From contig CP136895.1 in the NCBI GenBank assembly GCA_034359265.1, positions 38,954,001 to 39,018,000 on the forward strand: 64,000 bases of DNA. The letters run 5' to 3'. Shown here piece by piece: positions 44,076 to 55,311 of this stretch. How positions within the stretch are numbered: position 1 is the stretch's first letter; every line of letters starts with the position of its first letter. The DNA is from Canna indica (taxonomy: Eukaryota; Streptophyta; Magnoliopsida; Zingiberales; Cannaceae). The position numbers were made by a program, and so were the translations under genes. The notes beneath the pieces are model-generated. The model worked only from the letters and a program-made list of their open reading frames with translations, did not search any database and was not told the DNA's origin.

Positions 44076-44410
44076 ATGAACGTCCAAACAGCACTTTTGA
44101 TTGTGATGGAGGCAGTCGAGATTGGGCACTGTGCTGGAGTTCTGCCTACTCTTTATGTTCTCTCTAGTGTCCTTAGTTCTTGCACAAAGACTGATCACTT
44201 TGAACATGGAGAGCTGGTCCATGCCCATGTGATTAAGCAACGCCCTTGTCACCTTGTATTCACGATGTGGAAGTCTGACATTGGCACAACGAATATTCAG
44301 TGAGATGCCTCGTCATGATAGTGTTACTTATAACACTCTGATTTTTGGACATGCACAAAATGGAAATAGCAAAAATGCTTTACAAATTTTTGAACTAATG
44401 CACAGAATGG
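44076..44410 (+). pseudogene. PPR protein fragment inside the MULE
   Basis: Frame 1 gives VLPTLYVLSSVLSSCTKTD and HGELVHAHVIKQ. After a frameshift near 44,250 frame 2 gives MYSRCGSLTLAQRIFSEMP and YNTLIFGHAQNGNSKNALQI. Alternating motifs of this kind are pentatricopeptide (PLS-subfamily) repeats. The piece lies between the MULE's PB1-like part and its terminal repeat, so it was probably captured by the element. Confidence 0.7.
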
Positions 44411-45546
44411 AACTGATATTACTCATGAAAAAGTGCATAAAAGCGAAACATTGGAGCAAGCAGTAACATATATCACTCATTCATACTGATTGATCACGAT
44501 TCCAGTACATGCAACTTCAAATGGGCAACATTCTTTATAACTACAAGCATATTGATGTTTTTTTTAAGTGTACAAGCATATCGATGTTAGTGCAGAACAT
44601 TCAAGTCTATTTTTTTCAATCAACATCTATGCAATCAACGTACCTGCTGAGTTCTGAATCAAATAAGAGATTGATGACCCATTGCTTATACTATTCCAAA
44701 ACTAAATACAAGCTTGTTTGAGAGGAACATACCAAACACTAATTTTTGAAGGCTAGTTGCCACTGACAACTAGTTACTAAACCAGAATTCCATGAAGTCC
44801 TCACCTCTCATTGCAATATTGACGGCGATGGATCTCAACAGCGTTGGATTTGCACACCATCTCAACAGCGTCCTCTCCCGCGCCAAGCTCCGCCGCGCTC
44901 TCGAGACATTCCGCCTCCTCGAGACTCACTTCGGCGTTGACGTCATCACCCCCCAGCCGAGGTTGCAACATCCTCTTCGCGATTGTCGACGGCCTCGATG
45001 ATTCACCGATGCATATTGTCCTAGAGGACGACAACGAGGCCTCAAACCTTCTCCAGGAGGTTGTCGACCTCGAGGCCTCAAAGATCGCCGCCGCCGCCTC
45101 CAAGTAATGCCCATTCCTTTCCAATCTTGGTGGTGTGTACTTCCTCATTCTGATGGTTTCTGTCGAGCAGCCGATGGCTTTCGCGAGCAGGCGATTCGTT
45201 CCAGGAGCGGCTTGCTGTATGGGCGTTCATGTTCCCTAATCCCCTCTCCCGAAACTAGTAACAGAGAGATAAAAGTGAAAAAGTGAAGAAAAAAGTACTT
45301 ACTATCCAGACAAGATATAAATAATGGAGCTTCTTGATTAGACAAAATTGCTTCTTGATTAAGAAGCTTTATCTTCTTCACTTTCACTTTGTTCACCATT
45401 TTTTTGTTTCAGAGATTGAGAGCAATATTTTTTCCTTCAAAATTTTTTAGGGTAAATAATGTTAAGTGTTTGAGTTTTAGGGTTTTAGATGAATTTATAA
45501 TGTATTAAGCAATATTTATTTTAAATGACATGACAATATATATATA
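44411..45546. other. MULE 5' interior with an unrecognised gene-like fragment
   Basis: The stretch 44,820-45,107 is GC-rich and protein-like on the plus strand in two frames (LNSVLSRAKLRRALETFRLL; later IVDGLDDSPMHIVLEDDNEA). I do not recognise the family. The rest is leader-like or AT-rich. Confidence 0.4.
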
Positions 45547-45764
45547 ATTTAAATAACGTGGCAATATATATAATTAATTTAGTTGTCATGTCAACAAAGG
45601 ATTGTCATGCCGGATAATATTTAACACCATTAGTTATTTAGATGACGACAGGGATTAATTTCATAACGGAGTGAAATTACAGAGACTAAAATCAAAATAT
45701 TTAAACTATAAGGACCAAAATAAAAAAACGTTGAAACTATAGGGACCAAAATTGGGTTGATCCC
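45547..45764. repeat. MULE terminal inverted repeat (inverted by rearrangement)
   Basis: About 218 bp matching 54,012-54,234 in direct orientation, both ending in GACCAAAATTGGGTT. Its outer end GTTGATCCC is followed by TAAAGAATA (45,765-45,773), the 9-bp duplication, and then by copia integrase sequence. Confidence 0.8.
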
Positions 45765-45773
45765 TAAAGAATA

Positions 45774-46694
45774 TTATTCCTATTCCCTTGTTACTTGAAC
45801 AGAGTTATGAAATGTCTTTAAAGGGCAATTGTTACCACATATATCATTCTGATGAGTTATATAGAACTGGACGCATTTCGAATGGTTTAATAGTCTTAGA
45901 TGTAATTGATAATATTTTTCATGTTGAAACACACAAAAGAAAAAGAGATAATTTGAACATCACCTATCTTTGACATTTGAGACTCGATCATATTAATGAG
46001 AATCAGATCAATATGTTGTATAAAGACGAGTTATTTGACCCATTCGATTTTGAATCGATGCCAACTTGTGAATCTTGTCTCAAGGGAAAAATGACCAAGT
46101 CCCCCTTCACTGGACGTAGTGAGAGGGCCGCTGAGTTGTTAGAGTTGGTTCACACAGATTTTTGCAGACCGATGACAACTCAAGACAGAGGTGGGTATTC
46201 CTACTTCATTCATGTTTACAGACGATGCATCGAGGTTTGGATATGTCTACTTGTTGAGATATAAGTCTGATGCTTTTGAAAGGTTTAAAGAGTATAGGGC
46301 TGGGGTTGAGAAACAAGTAGGAAAAAGTATTAAAACCCTTCGATCAGATCGAGGTGGTGAATACTTATCCACTAGTTCCTAAATTATCTCAAGGACAATG
46401 GGATTGTCTCCGAATGGACCCCTCCTAGCACACTATAACATAATGGAGTGTCTGAAAGGAGGAATCACACATTGCTAGATATGATGCGGTCTATGCTTTC
46501 CTTTACTAATTTCCCGATTTCTTTTTGGGGATATGCGCTAGAAACCACTATCTACCTTCTTAATAAGGTCCCCACAAAATCTGTCTCTAGTACACCATAT
46601 GAGATATGGAGTGACAAGAAACCAAGTCTGAGACATCTCAAAATTTGGGGTTGTCCTGCGTATGTAAAGAAGTTAGAGTTAGATAAACTTTATG
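45774..46694 (+). pseudogene. Copia GAG-pre-integrase and integrase fragment
   Basis: The order is that of a Ty1/copia polyprotein: GAG-pre-integrase (HLRLDHINENQ, then FESMPTCESCLKGKMTKSPF), the integrase core (LELVHTDFCRPMTT, KTLRSDRGGEYLS), and the distal core block (SERRNHTLLDMMRSMLSF, ISFWGYALETTIYLLNKVP) up to the LKIWGCPAYV motif. It is broken by a TGA at 45,972 (Trp expected), a frameshift near 46,205 and a stop at 46,381. It begins at the MULE duplication TAAAGAATA and ends abruptly at a TRIM LTR. Its upstream part (gag, protease) is on the opposite strand at 54,244-55,311. Confidence 0.8.
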
Positions 46695-49600
46695 TGTTAC
46701 AACTCGCTTGATAGGATATATGACCCATCAACTTCATAGACCAACCTATTGGCCTAATTAAAATGCTTAAGCTGAAGTTGATGGTAGCACACCTCCCGAT
46801 GTGGGACTAAACCGGGGTATTACAATCTCCCACAGTTATATCTTGACGTCCTTGTCAAGACCCGACTCGAGTCTAACACATAGCCTAGAATCACACCCAA
46901 ATAGGTGGCATGTGAGGCCTAGCCTAGTAGCGGCTCCACCCCATCACCTGGGCAGCCCTTTCTCACATAGGCCCCCTCACCATGCTTAGGACTAGGTCTT
47001 GCTCTGATACCATTTGTTACAACCCGCTTGATAGGATAACTGACCCATCAACTTCATAGACCAACCAATTGGCCTAATGAAAATGCTTAAGCTGAAGTTG
47101 ATGGTAGTACACCCATCAAGCCTTATAAGCCAACACCATATCCAACATACTCTTGATGTGGGACTAAACCTGTAAGACCCAGAAAAAGTTTCCTAATATA
47201 AAAATCTATTTTGGTGCAGCGCGTCGGACCCTGGGGTAGTCGAGTCAAGCCTCAGGATCGCCTCGAGTGAAAAGGTATGACTCGGCTAATGAATCATGAA
47301 GTCTATTTGGATAATTAACTTTCATTTTATAAAATCATACCTTAAATTAAGTTAACTCGAGTCATGTTATGGGTTGGGTCGGAACCCGAGTTCAGTTCGG
47401 GTTTAGTCGAGTTCTGAGTATGACTTAAGTGAGCCTTGAAACCATCTTTGGAAAGATGGTTGAGGGGATAAAACCAATGGCAGCTGTGCGACTCAACCAT
47501 TGAGTCGCACAAGGCCGCAAGGGAGAAAGAGGAGAAGGAGCAAGGAGGGGGCTTGGGGCTTGGATCGATCCGAAATTCATGTCGTTGTCGGAAATTCTAA
47601 AGTCGTCGTCACTCGATCCTTATTTCTTGGCGATCTAGGTGAGTGGTTAAGTCTTTAACAGTTTGGGGGAGGCGGGTGGCTGAACCCTAGATGATATGTC
47701 GAGTTCTCGCGATTTTTTCCGACGATCCATGATTTCAACGATATGTACTCACTATTTTATGATGTTTCTTGTCGGATCTCGCTATTTTAATCGCCGATCT
47801 ACGTATTTTTGGGGCTGCCGAGTCATGGGAAAAGGGGAAAGGTCATGCCGAAATTTTTCCTGATTCCCTTGACGGCGAGAAGGCCCTTAGATGCCCTTAT
47901 ACCGTTGTTTTGATGTAGTCCTTGAATTCCTCACGTAATATGAAGCATGCCCCCTTTAAAGCCCCTTGAAGTGGCCGAATGAACCCTAAGATTCATGGAG
48001 AGGGTTCGGCCAAGGGTGAGGGGAAGGGTAAGTTAATCCTTGGTATTTAAGAAGTATGTGGAATTGAAGAGACAAGGTATAGCTAAAGTCTCTTCCATCT
48101 TTCCCTACCCAAGGACCTTGCCCGAGCAAGGTTTCCCTTGCTCATGGTTCGGCCAAGATTGGGGAGAGGAGGAGAGACTTGCCTTAGATGGAAATTTCAT
48201 GATCTTAGGGATCACACATAGGGATATGACAATACTTAGGAAGAACATCAAACTTACCAAGTAGCTTAATTGATTTGAATTGTAGAAATGCTAGATTATA
48301 ATCATACTTAGCATTTGATCCTTAAACTTGGATGTTGACAGTGTTACCATGTTTTATAATTCATACATGTTATTTAAATTTATTACTACCTTGCCATGCT
48401 AGATAGTTGCTCCTTATTGTGCTAATATTCCTAAGGTAGTATAAGAATTGTTAGGTATGTGCATTATGGTTATATATGATGAATGATGTATTATTTGAGC
48501 ATTTTTCTTTAAATTATGTATGCTGCCCTAAATGTTCTTGGATGGTATTCCAAGGTTGACTCATGGAAATTCTCACCTAAGACAGTGTAGAAGGCTAGTT
48601 AACATGTAAGGTGCCACTAGATGTTCATAACACATTTATGGAAACTTAGATATGAGACGATAACACTTCTATGATTGCTTGTATATTTTTGGAAACTTAG
48701 AGATTGTAGATGCACATATACTAAAAGGGGCAGCATGAATTGTTGACCCGGTAGCCGGACATGGCTAGATACGGGCAAAGGCCCGAGGTATATATATATA
48801 TATGAAAACCCTAGGATATTGCATGTGTAATGTGCTTGAGATGGTCTGCCGAGGAGCGAGGAGGTCGGAAATGACCAATGTTCAGCTCGGCCAGTTAGGT
48901 CTAGAGGTGCGCTAGCGGGCCCGCTATGTGCCAGACCCCAGTTAGGTGCGACTAGCTATCCTTACCCCAAACGGTGTCCGGAGACTAGTGGTCATCCTAG
49001 TCGACGACCCGAGATTATTTGCTTGCATCTTGAGATGATGTGGCTGATGGCCAGTATGATACTACCTGATATGGTAGAGACGGATATAGCTGGGATATAT
49101 ATATTGCTATGAGTAGGCCCAAGGGCCGGATGCCAGAGGCGTGATAAGCCAAGGTGGCAGGTTATCATGTACAATGGATACTCATGGATCCGTTGAGGGT
49201 CGGTAGTTGCATTTGAAACACACCTTACCTCCTTGTATATTCCTTTATTGCCTTGTAATATATACATATGCATGACCGAGGCTTAAGTGGAGGTTCAATT
49301 GAGCCACTCACTGAGTCCCAAGTGGACTCACAGTTTATTTCTATTTTTGCAGAGCATGAGCAATAGCTTGGTGTCGACATTGTGCAACTGGAGGGCAGAG
49401 GCGGTGCCATATTTCGTAGCGGCGTCCATGAGTCTTAGACTAGTCCTAGTTATGTTGGTTTTATTTCTGCACTGACGGTTATAATTGAAAAGAATTGTAA
49501 AACTTGATATTTGATCATTTGGATTTGACGTTGATGTTTCTTCTTGTTTTAAAAAACTTATACATTGTGACTTGCAAACTTTTTATAAAGTATGTTAAAT

Positions 49601-49723
49601 TTTTTTCAGTCGATATGTTTTGGTTTCTTGATGTCAGTGTAGACAGTAGGCTACAGGGCAGGATGTGGGCCCTGGCCGGTCACACTACCCTCAATCGGGG
49701 TGTGACAAAACCGGGGTATTACA
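46695..49723 (-). mobile_element. TRIM (miniature LTR retrotransposon), invaded by a solo LTR
   Basis: Two short LTRs start TGTTACAAC(T/C)CGCTTGATAGG and end CCGGGGTATTACA on the plus strand: 46,695-46,824 (130 bp) and 47,015-47,170 plus 49,713-49,723. The interior is only 190 bp. The complement of TGGTATCAGAGC (PBS) lies at 47,001-47,012 beside the right LTR, so the element reads on the minus strand. The flanks (TTATG left, ATATT right) do not match, so it sits at a rearrangement point. Confidence 0.75.
47171..49707 (+). mobile_element. Solo LTR, 2.5 kb (TGTAAGACCC .. GGTGTGACA)
   Basis: The boundaries TGTAAGACCC and GGGGTGTGACA are flanked by a perfect 5-bp duplication AAACC (47,166-47,170; 49,708-49,712). 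The target is intact in the sister LTR of the TRIM at 46,810 (GACTAAACCGGGG). No interior or second LTR is present. The termini resemble gypsy chromovirus LTRs. No ORF of note. Confidence 0.85.
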
Positions 49724-50218
49724 ATATTCAAGTACCTATTAATTTAGATTGCATGTCACTAGCATTAGCAAGAGGCCTATTGTTAGAAGAAGATATAAAT
49801 CAAGGTGGTTTCCAAGTAGAAGTTTCACAACATGCATCACAACCACCTGCATCACAACCACTTGCATCCCAACAAGTTGCTGCAAAATCTGATGTAGAAT
49901 TTGGAGGTGATGAGTTGACCTCAGATGTGGAATCTAAGGATTTGCACTCAAATGATGGACCGTCTGATGATGATGAGAGTAGGCTAAGAATTACATATAT
50001 ATCCTCGCTACAATCCGCTTGCAATGTGTGAGGGGTTTAGATTTGAATTGGGAATGTAATTTACACCAGTAGAGCAGTTTAAAGTTGCTATAAAAGAATG
50101 GTGCTTGATTCATGGACAAACTTTGAGGTTTGTTAAAAATGACAAAGTGAGGTGTAGGGTAAAATGTAAGGAGGGTAAAATGAAAACACTGAAACAAAGT
50201 CAAATAAGGTTATGTATG

Positions 50219-51039
50219 TTGGGGAAATGGCCACACTAGAGGGGGGTGAATAGTATGTTTACTAATCTTTTCGCCTAATTCTGATTTTAATCATTTACTT
50301 GGTTACTTAGGCAATTTAACAAATCCAATAATAAGCGGAAGCAAAGAGAATATGCTAATTAAGCAAACACAAGAGAAGCAATGCAAACACGATGATTTAT
50401 AGTGGTTCGGCCCCAATGTCTACTCCACTACCTAAGCACCCTGCTTAGGATTTCCAAACTTAGTTTTACTAGATTAATTTTATTTCCCTTACAACGAGGA
50501 CTTTGACCCGAAGAGTCTCACTCTCAACCTAAGACACTTCCACACCTGGAAGTCTCCGCCTTCTTACCGAGAGCACTCTTCCACCTCAACCTAAGGGATA
50601 ATTCAACTAATCCTAGTAAACTTAGTTTACACCGGTAGAATTAAGCCTCAAATACAAAAGCAACCACCTAATTTCAAGACCCACACTCTAGGTCTTACAC
50701 AATCTCAAATACAAAGAAATAAACAAGAAAATACAACACCAAATAGAGCAATAAATCAACCAATAAAATACTTAGCTCCAAACAAAGTTTTCTAGCTTCC
50801 TCTTGATGCCTTTGATGGTGAATCAATGAAGTCAAGGCTTAATAAGGAGTTGAAGGATGAAAGCTAGGGATTTCAAGAATGGTGGCTCAATCAAGCTCAA
50901 AGATCATCAAAATATGACTCAAGGTATGTTGGATTAGGGGTGGAAGACTTGCTAAGACTTTTATTTATAAGCCTTGAGGAGATGGCATGAAACAGCCGGT
51001 TCAACGGGCAGAAAACTAGTCGTTTCCGCCGTCCGGTCG
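50219..51039 (-). mobile_element. Inverted 3' part of a TGTTGGCCTAAGG-family LTR
   Basis: It begins TGTTGGGGAAATGGCCACAC, the reverse of the LTR end seen at 53,004, and follows that LTR backwards to a truncated border near 51,039. It replaces part of the MULE DDE domain. No target duplication was seen. Confidence 0.75.
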
Positions 51040-51379
51040 ATGGCCCATGACTGGAAGTAAGGCAACCTATGTAACTGAGTAGAAGAGACAAATGGAACAG
51101 TTCAACAGCATTTCCAAGGAAGCCCATGACTGGTTAATTGGGCATAGTCCTCAACTCTGGGCTAAATCCCACTTCTCCGAATAGAGTAAGTGTGATGTTA
51201 TAACGAATAACATAACCGAGAGCTTCAATGGCAGACTATTGGAAGCACGAGAGTTGCCAATAATTTCTATGTTGAATTGGATTCGAGAGTATGTTATGGC
51301 CAGATTTGCAAAAATTAAAATAAGATATTGTGTGGGAAGTATAAGGGGAAAGGAAAAATCTATCCTAGGCCAAGGAAGA

Positions 51380-53004
51380 TGTTGGCCTAAGGTTTTCTAC
51401 CTTGGTCTTAATTTTAGTTTTGATGATAACAAATATGGAACTAATGATCATCATGAAGAGTTATTTTCAGGTTCCATATCAGTTAGAGCACGACGTCCCT
51501 GATTGGAAAAATCAAAGAAATCGGAGAAATCAGCAAGGACGCTCGGTATTCTTCGGGAAGTTAAAGTTTAGGTCTAGAGTGTTTAGTTTATGTTGCAAAT
51601 CCTCATGATGATGTATAAGAACCCAAAAACCAAACCTGAACTCCAAAATATGAAAACCCAGAAATCGCCCTGAAATTCACTAAGCCTAGGGAGCTCCTTG
51701 GAGGGCTATATAACCTAGATATTTTCTTGACACAAAAAATGGCGATAATTGTTCCTTGGGTAAAAAATAGATAACGAGGTATTATAAAGGATTTTTGGAA
51801 GCTTGTAGCATACCCATTTTTGACCTCGGAGATTAGAAAATTTTCGTTTTCCGAAAATTTGTACTAGACTCCAAAAACTATATTTTGATTCTTAAGGATT
51901 TTAATTTTTTAGATATTTTTATTGAATCCAAATGGGGGGTAATCCTTATATAACATTTATGTTTTAAAGTTATATAAGTAGACTTAGCGAAGACAGAACT
52001 AGAAATAAGCAAACAAGCAAAAAAAACCAAGCAGAGCAGTTTACCCTGCCCAAGTTCGGTCGACCGGCGGCATTTGAGAGCTTCGATCGGTATTGGTCGG
52101 CCAAACGTTGCCCAAAAGTAGCAGATTGCCTTCGGTCGCTCGGTCGGTCGACCGACGATCGACTGGACAAGCGATCGGCGGACGGTAACGAGCAAAAAAT
52201 CGCCCGTTGAGAAGAGGGAGCTCTCTCTTCTCTTCATGGCTTATAAATAGGAAGCCATGAGAGCTTTCCTTCATAATGTTGATCACCTCTAACCTCCTTG
52301 AGCCATCTTTTGATCAATTCTAAGCCTTCACTGAGCCAATCTTGTGAAAACCCTAGCTTGAGCCAAAAACCTTGATCTTGCCTTCATTCCTTCATTGATT
52401 AACCATCAAAGGCATCAAGAGGAAGCTAGAAATCTTATTTTGGAGCTAAGTATTTTATTATTTGATTTATTGCTCCATTTAGTGTTGTATTTTCTTATTT
52501 ATTTCTTTGTATTTGAGTTTGTGTAAGACCTCAAGTGCAAGTCTTGAAATTGGGTGGTAACCTTGGTGTTTAAGGTTTAAATCCACCGGTGTAAACTTAG
52601 TTTACTAAGATTAGTTGAGTTATCCCTAAGGTTGAGGTGGAAGAGTGCTCTCGGTATGAAGGCGGAGACTTCCGGGTATGGAAGTGCCTTAGGTTGAGAA
52701 CGAGACTCTTCGGGTCAAAGTCCTCGTTGTAAGGGAAACAAGATTAATCTAGTAAAGTTTAGTTTGAAAATCCTAAGCGGGGGTGCTTAAGTAGTGGAGT
52801 AGGCATTGGGGCCGAACCACTATAAATCTCATTGTGTTAGCATTGCTATCTTTGTTTGTGTTTAATTGTTTTATTTTCGCTTCCGCATTTAGTCGTCAAT
52901 TGTGAATTGCCTAAGTAACTAAAGAAACGATTATAATCGGATTTAGGCTAATTGACTAGTTAACATACTATTCACTCCCCTCTTGTGTGGTCATTTCACC
53001 AACA
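51380..53004 (+). mobile_element. Solo LTR, 1.6 kb, reference copy of the TGTTGGCCTAAGG family
   Basis: It runs from TGTTGGCCTAAGG to GGTCATTTCACCAACA and has a perfect 5-bp duplication GAAGA (51,375-51,379; 53,005-53,009). It contains a palindrome-rich block (CGGTCGACCGACGATCGAC, 52,050-52,190) about 100 bp upstream of a TATA box (TTATAAATAG near 52,243), which gives plus-strand sense. Start, end and size resemble SIRE/Maximus copia LTRs (inference). Confidence 0.9.
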
Positions 53005-54011
53005 GAAGATACCTGATAAATACATTCTACAGTCAGGTAAATGGAGATCTACATGAGCTGGTGGTTTAAAGTTCGAAGTAAAATATTATCCAAAACAGTT
53101 CACGATAAATTTAGAGGAGAGAGAGTGTACTTGCAGATTATGGGGGCTTTGTGGCGTACCATGCCCTCGTGCAGTGGCTGCGATCCTGTCCCATAACGAG
53201 GATCCTCAAAACTATGTCTTTGATTATTACAACATCGAGAAGTATGAGGCATGTTATGCTCCATCATCAACCTCATTAATGGAGAAAATATGTGGACAAC
53301 AGTGCCTAACAAGCCTACCATCATTCTGCCTGTGTACAGAACTCCAGTAGGGAGACCAAAAAAGTTACGGAGAAGAGAAAAAGATGAACCTACAAAGAAG
53401 AACGAGCTGAAGAGGAGGGGGAACATCATTGACATGTTCTAGTTGCAATACACATGGGCACAACAAACGTACATGTCCAAACAAATCTGTTGCTGCATCT
53501 TCTCCACAGCCAAGGACTTCAGGTACGTGCTGGAGCTACAAATGGAAGCAGAGGGAGTGGAGCAAACCAAAATGCAAGTGCAGTATGAGACAATGACATG
53601 TAAAAAATTGGACAACTTTTTGATGCTTGAACCAGTTTATTTTATGATACCACTTTTGAATACTTTATTAGTACTGCCAATAAAATTTTGATGTTGACAA
53701 ACTATTATAATTTTGGCATGATTTTGATGTAGGCAAACTATTATAATTTTGGCATGATTTGAGTACTTTATTATTAGTTGATGTTGTTTTCTGAAAAGTT
53801 AAATTAAATTAATTTTTGATGGGAAAAATAAAAAAATAATTTACGGTAAAAACTAACTTTCTCACTAAGTGAAATTACGAAGATAAAAACAAAAGTATAA
53901 GTACCAAAATAAAAAAAAACTGTTAAAATATAGAGATCAAAATAAAAAAGATGTGAAAATATAGGGATCAAAATAAAAAATCGTGAAAGTATAGGGACCA
54001 AAAATAAAAAA

Positions 54012-54234
54012 TCACAATTTAAATGACGTGACAATGGATAAAATTAATTCAACTGTCATGTCAGCAAAAAATTGCCACGTGGGATAATATGTAACACTGT
54101 TAGTTTTCGAGATGACGACATGGACTAATTCTCTAACGAAGTGAAATTACAAGGACTAAAATTAAAATTTTTAAACTATAGGGACCAAAATCAAAAAATG
54201 GTGAAACTATAGGGACCAAAATTGGGTTTATCTC
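54012..54234. repeat. MULE terminal inverted repeat (undisturbed end)
   Basis: Ends GACCAAAATTGGGTTTATCTC at 54,234, followed by TATTCTTTA (54,235-54,243), the reverse complement of the duplication at 45,765-45,773. It lies some 320 bp downstream of the end of the transposase coding remnant. Confidence 0.8.
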
Positions 54235-54243
54235 TATTCTTTA

Positions 54244-55311
54244 TTAGAACTGGAACATAATAACAATTATTTAATTCAATGATCTTGCCAAAAGGCAGAC
54301 ATAAAGTATAGGTTCTTACGGCTAAAGCTGCAACTCTTGCACCATTGCCTACTCTGAGGTCGTAGTCGCCATTGTTCAGCATTATACTTTTTCTCAACCC
54401 CTGCAATGAGTTGCAAATGTGAGAACCACAATTGGTATCCAATACCCATATAGTAGAATTATGTAACGATAAATTTATTTCAATAAGAAACGCCGTGGAG
54501 GGGCTTCAGAAGCCCTCTTTTGCCTTACTTATGCAATGTACTCATTGCAGTTACGCTTCCAGTGGCCATCTTTACCATAATGGAAACATGTGCTCTTAGA
54601 AGCATTTTTTTCCTTTTTCTTGATTTTCTTCTTAGGTTTCACATCTTTGTTTTTAACAGATTGCTTCTTTGCCTTTTTAGGGGCACTACCTACTAACAAG
54701 ACTTTGTTCTTTTCCTTCGAAAGGTGGGACTCGGCAGTCTTTAGCATATTGAGGAGCTCGGGAAGCAAGACATCCAGCTTGTTCATGTGGTAGTTGATAA
54801 AAAACTGTGAAAATGACCATGGGAGGGATTGAAGTATTAAGTCTTGACTTAGCCCCTTATCAATGCTTACGTCCAATTTCTCTAACCTCTCGATCAAATC
54901 GATTAGTTTGAGGACGTGGGTTTCAACAGGGGTCCCTACCATCGTCTTGGCCCGGAAGAATTGCTTTGATAGCTCAAACATAATAGTCTGGCTCTCTTCA
55001 CCGTACAACTCTTTGAGGTGAGAGAGGATGACTCTAGCGTCCATCTTTTCATGTTGCCTTTGCAACATGTCGGCCATTGAGGCGAGCATAATGCACTGTA
55101 CAATAGTGCTGTCATCTTGCCACTTCTTGTAAGCATCCCTTACTTCCTCGGAAGCCCTTTGGGTAGGCGTATTCGGTGGCCGATTTTCAAGGACATAGGA
55201 GAGACGCTCCTGGGTGAGGACAATCCTCAAATTTCACAACCAATCGATGTAGTTTGTTCCACTGAGTTTATTAGCATCAAGAATGCTACGTAATGATAGT
55301 GTGTTTGACAT
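54244..55311 (-). pseudogene. Copia gag and protease-start fragment
   Basis: On the minus strand an ATG at 55,309-55,311 opens a UBN2-type copia gag with early motif ANKLSGTNYIDWL. A TGA follows at once. The frame is then open to 54,529 and includes WQDDSTIVQCIMLASMADML, and ends with a zinc-knuckle-like CFHYGKDGHWKRNC whose second Cys is Tyr. After further lesions the protease region follows (LDTNCGSHICNSLQG, ELNNCYYVPVLIKN), and then the MULE terminal repeat cuts in. It is the upstream half of the copia whose integrase lies at 45,774-46,694. Confidence 0.8.

Larger units (their letters stand above)
49724..53690 (+). pseudogene. MULE (MuDR-type) transposase body, interrupted by two LTR insertions
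   Basis: Exposed blocks: 49,724-50,218 (acidic linker, then the MuDR N-terminal domain: VEQFKVAIKEWCLIHGQTLR, FVKNDKVRCRVKCKEG). Next 51,040-51,379 (distal transposase: AHDWLIGHSPQLWAKSHFSE, NNITESFNGRLLEARELPII). Last 53,010-53,690 (SWIM zinc finger CTCRLWGLCGVPC near 53,130, then PVYRTPVGRPKKLRRREKDE and a C-terminal tail). The middle of the DDE catalytic domain is missing where an inverted LTR piece sits (50,219-51,039), and a solo LTR splits the last two blocks. Several stops are present. The N-terminal PB1-like part is on the other strand at 43,486-44,010. Confidence 0.8.
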
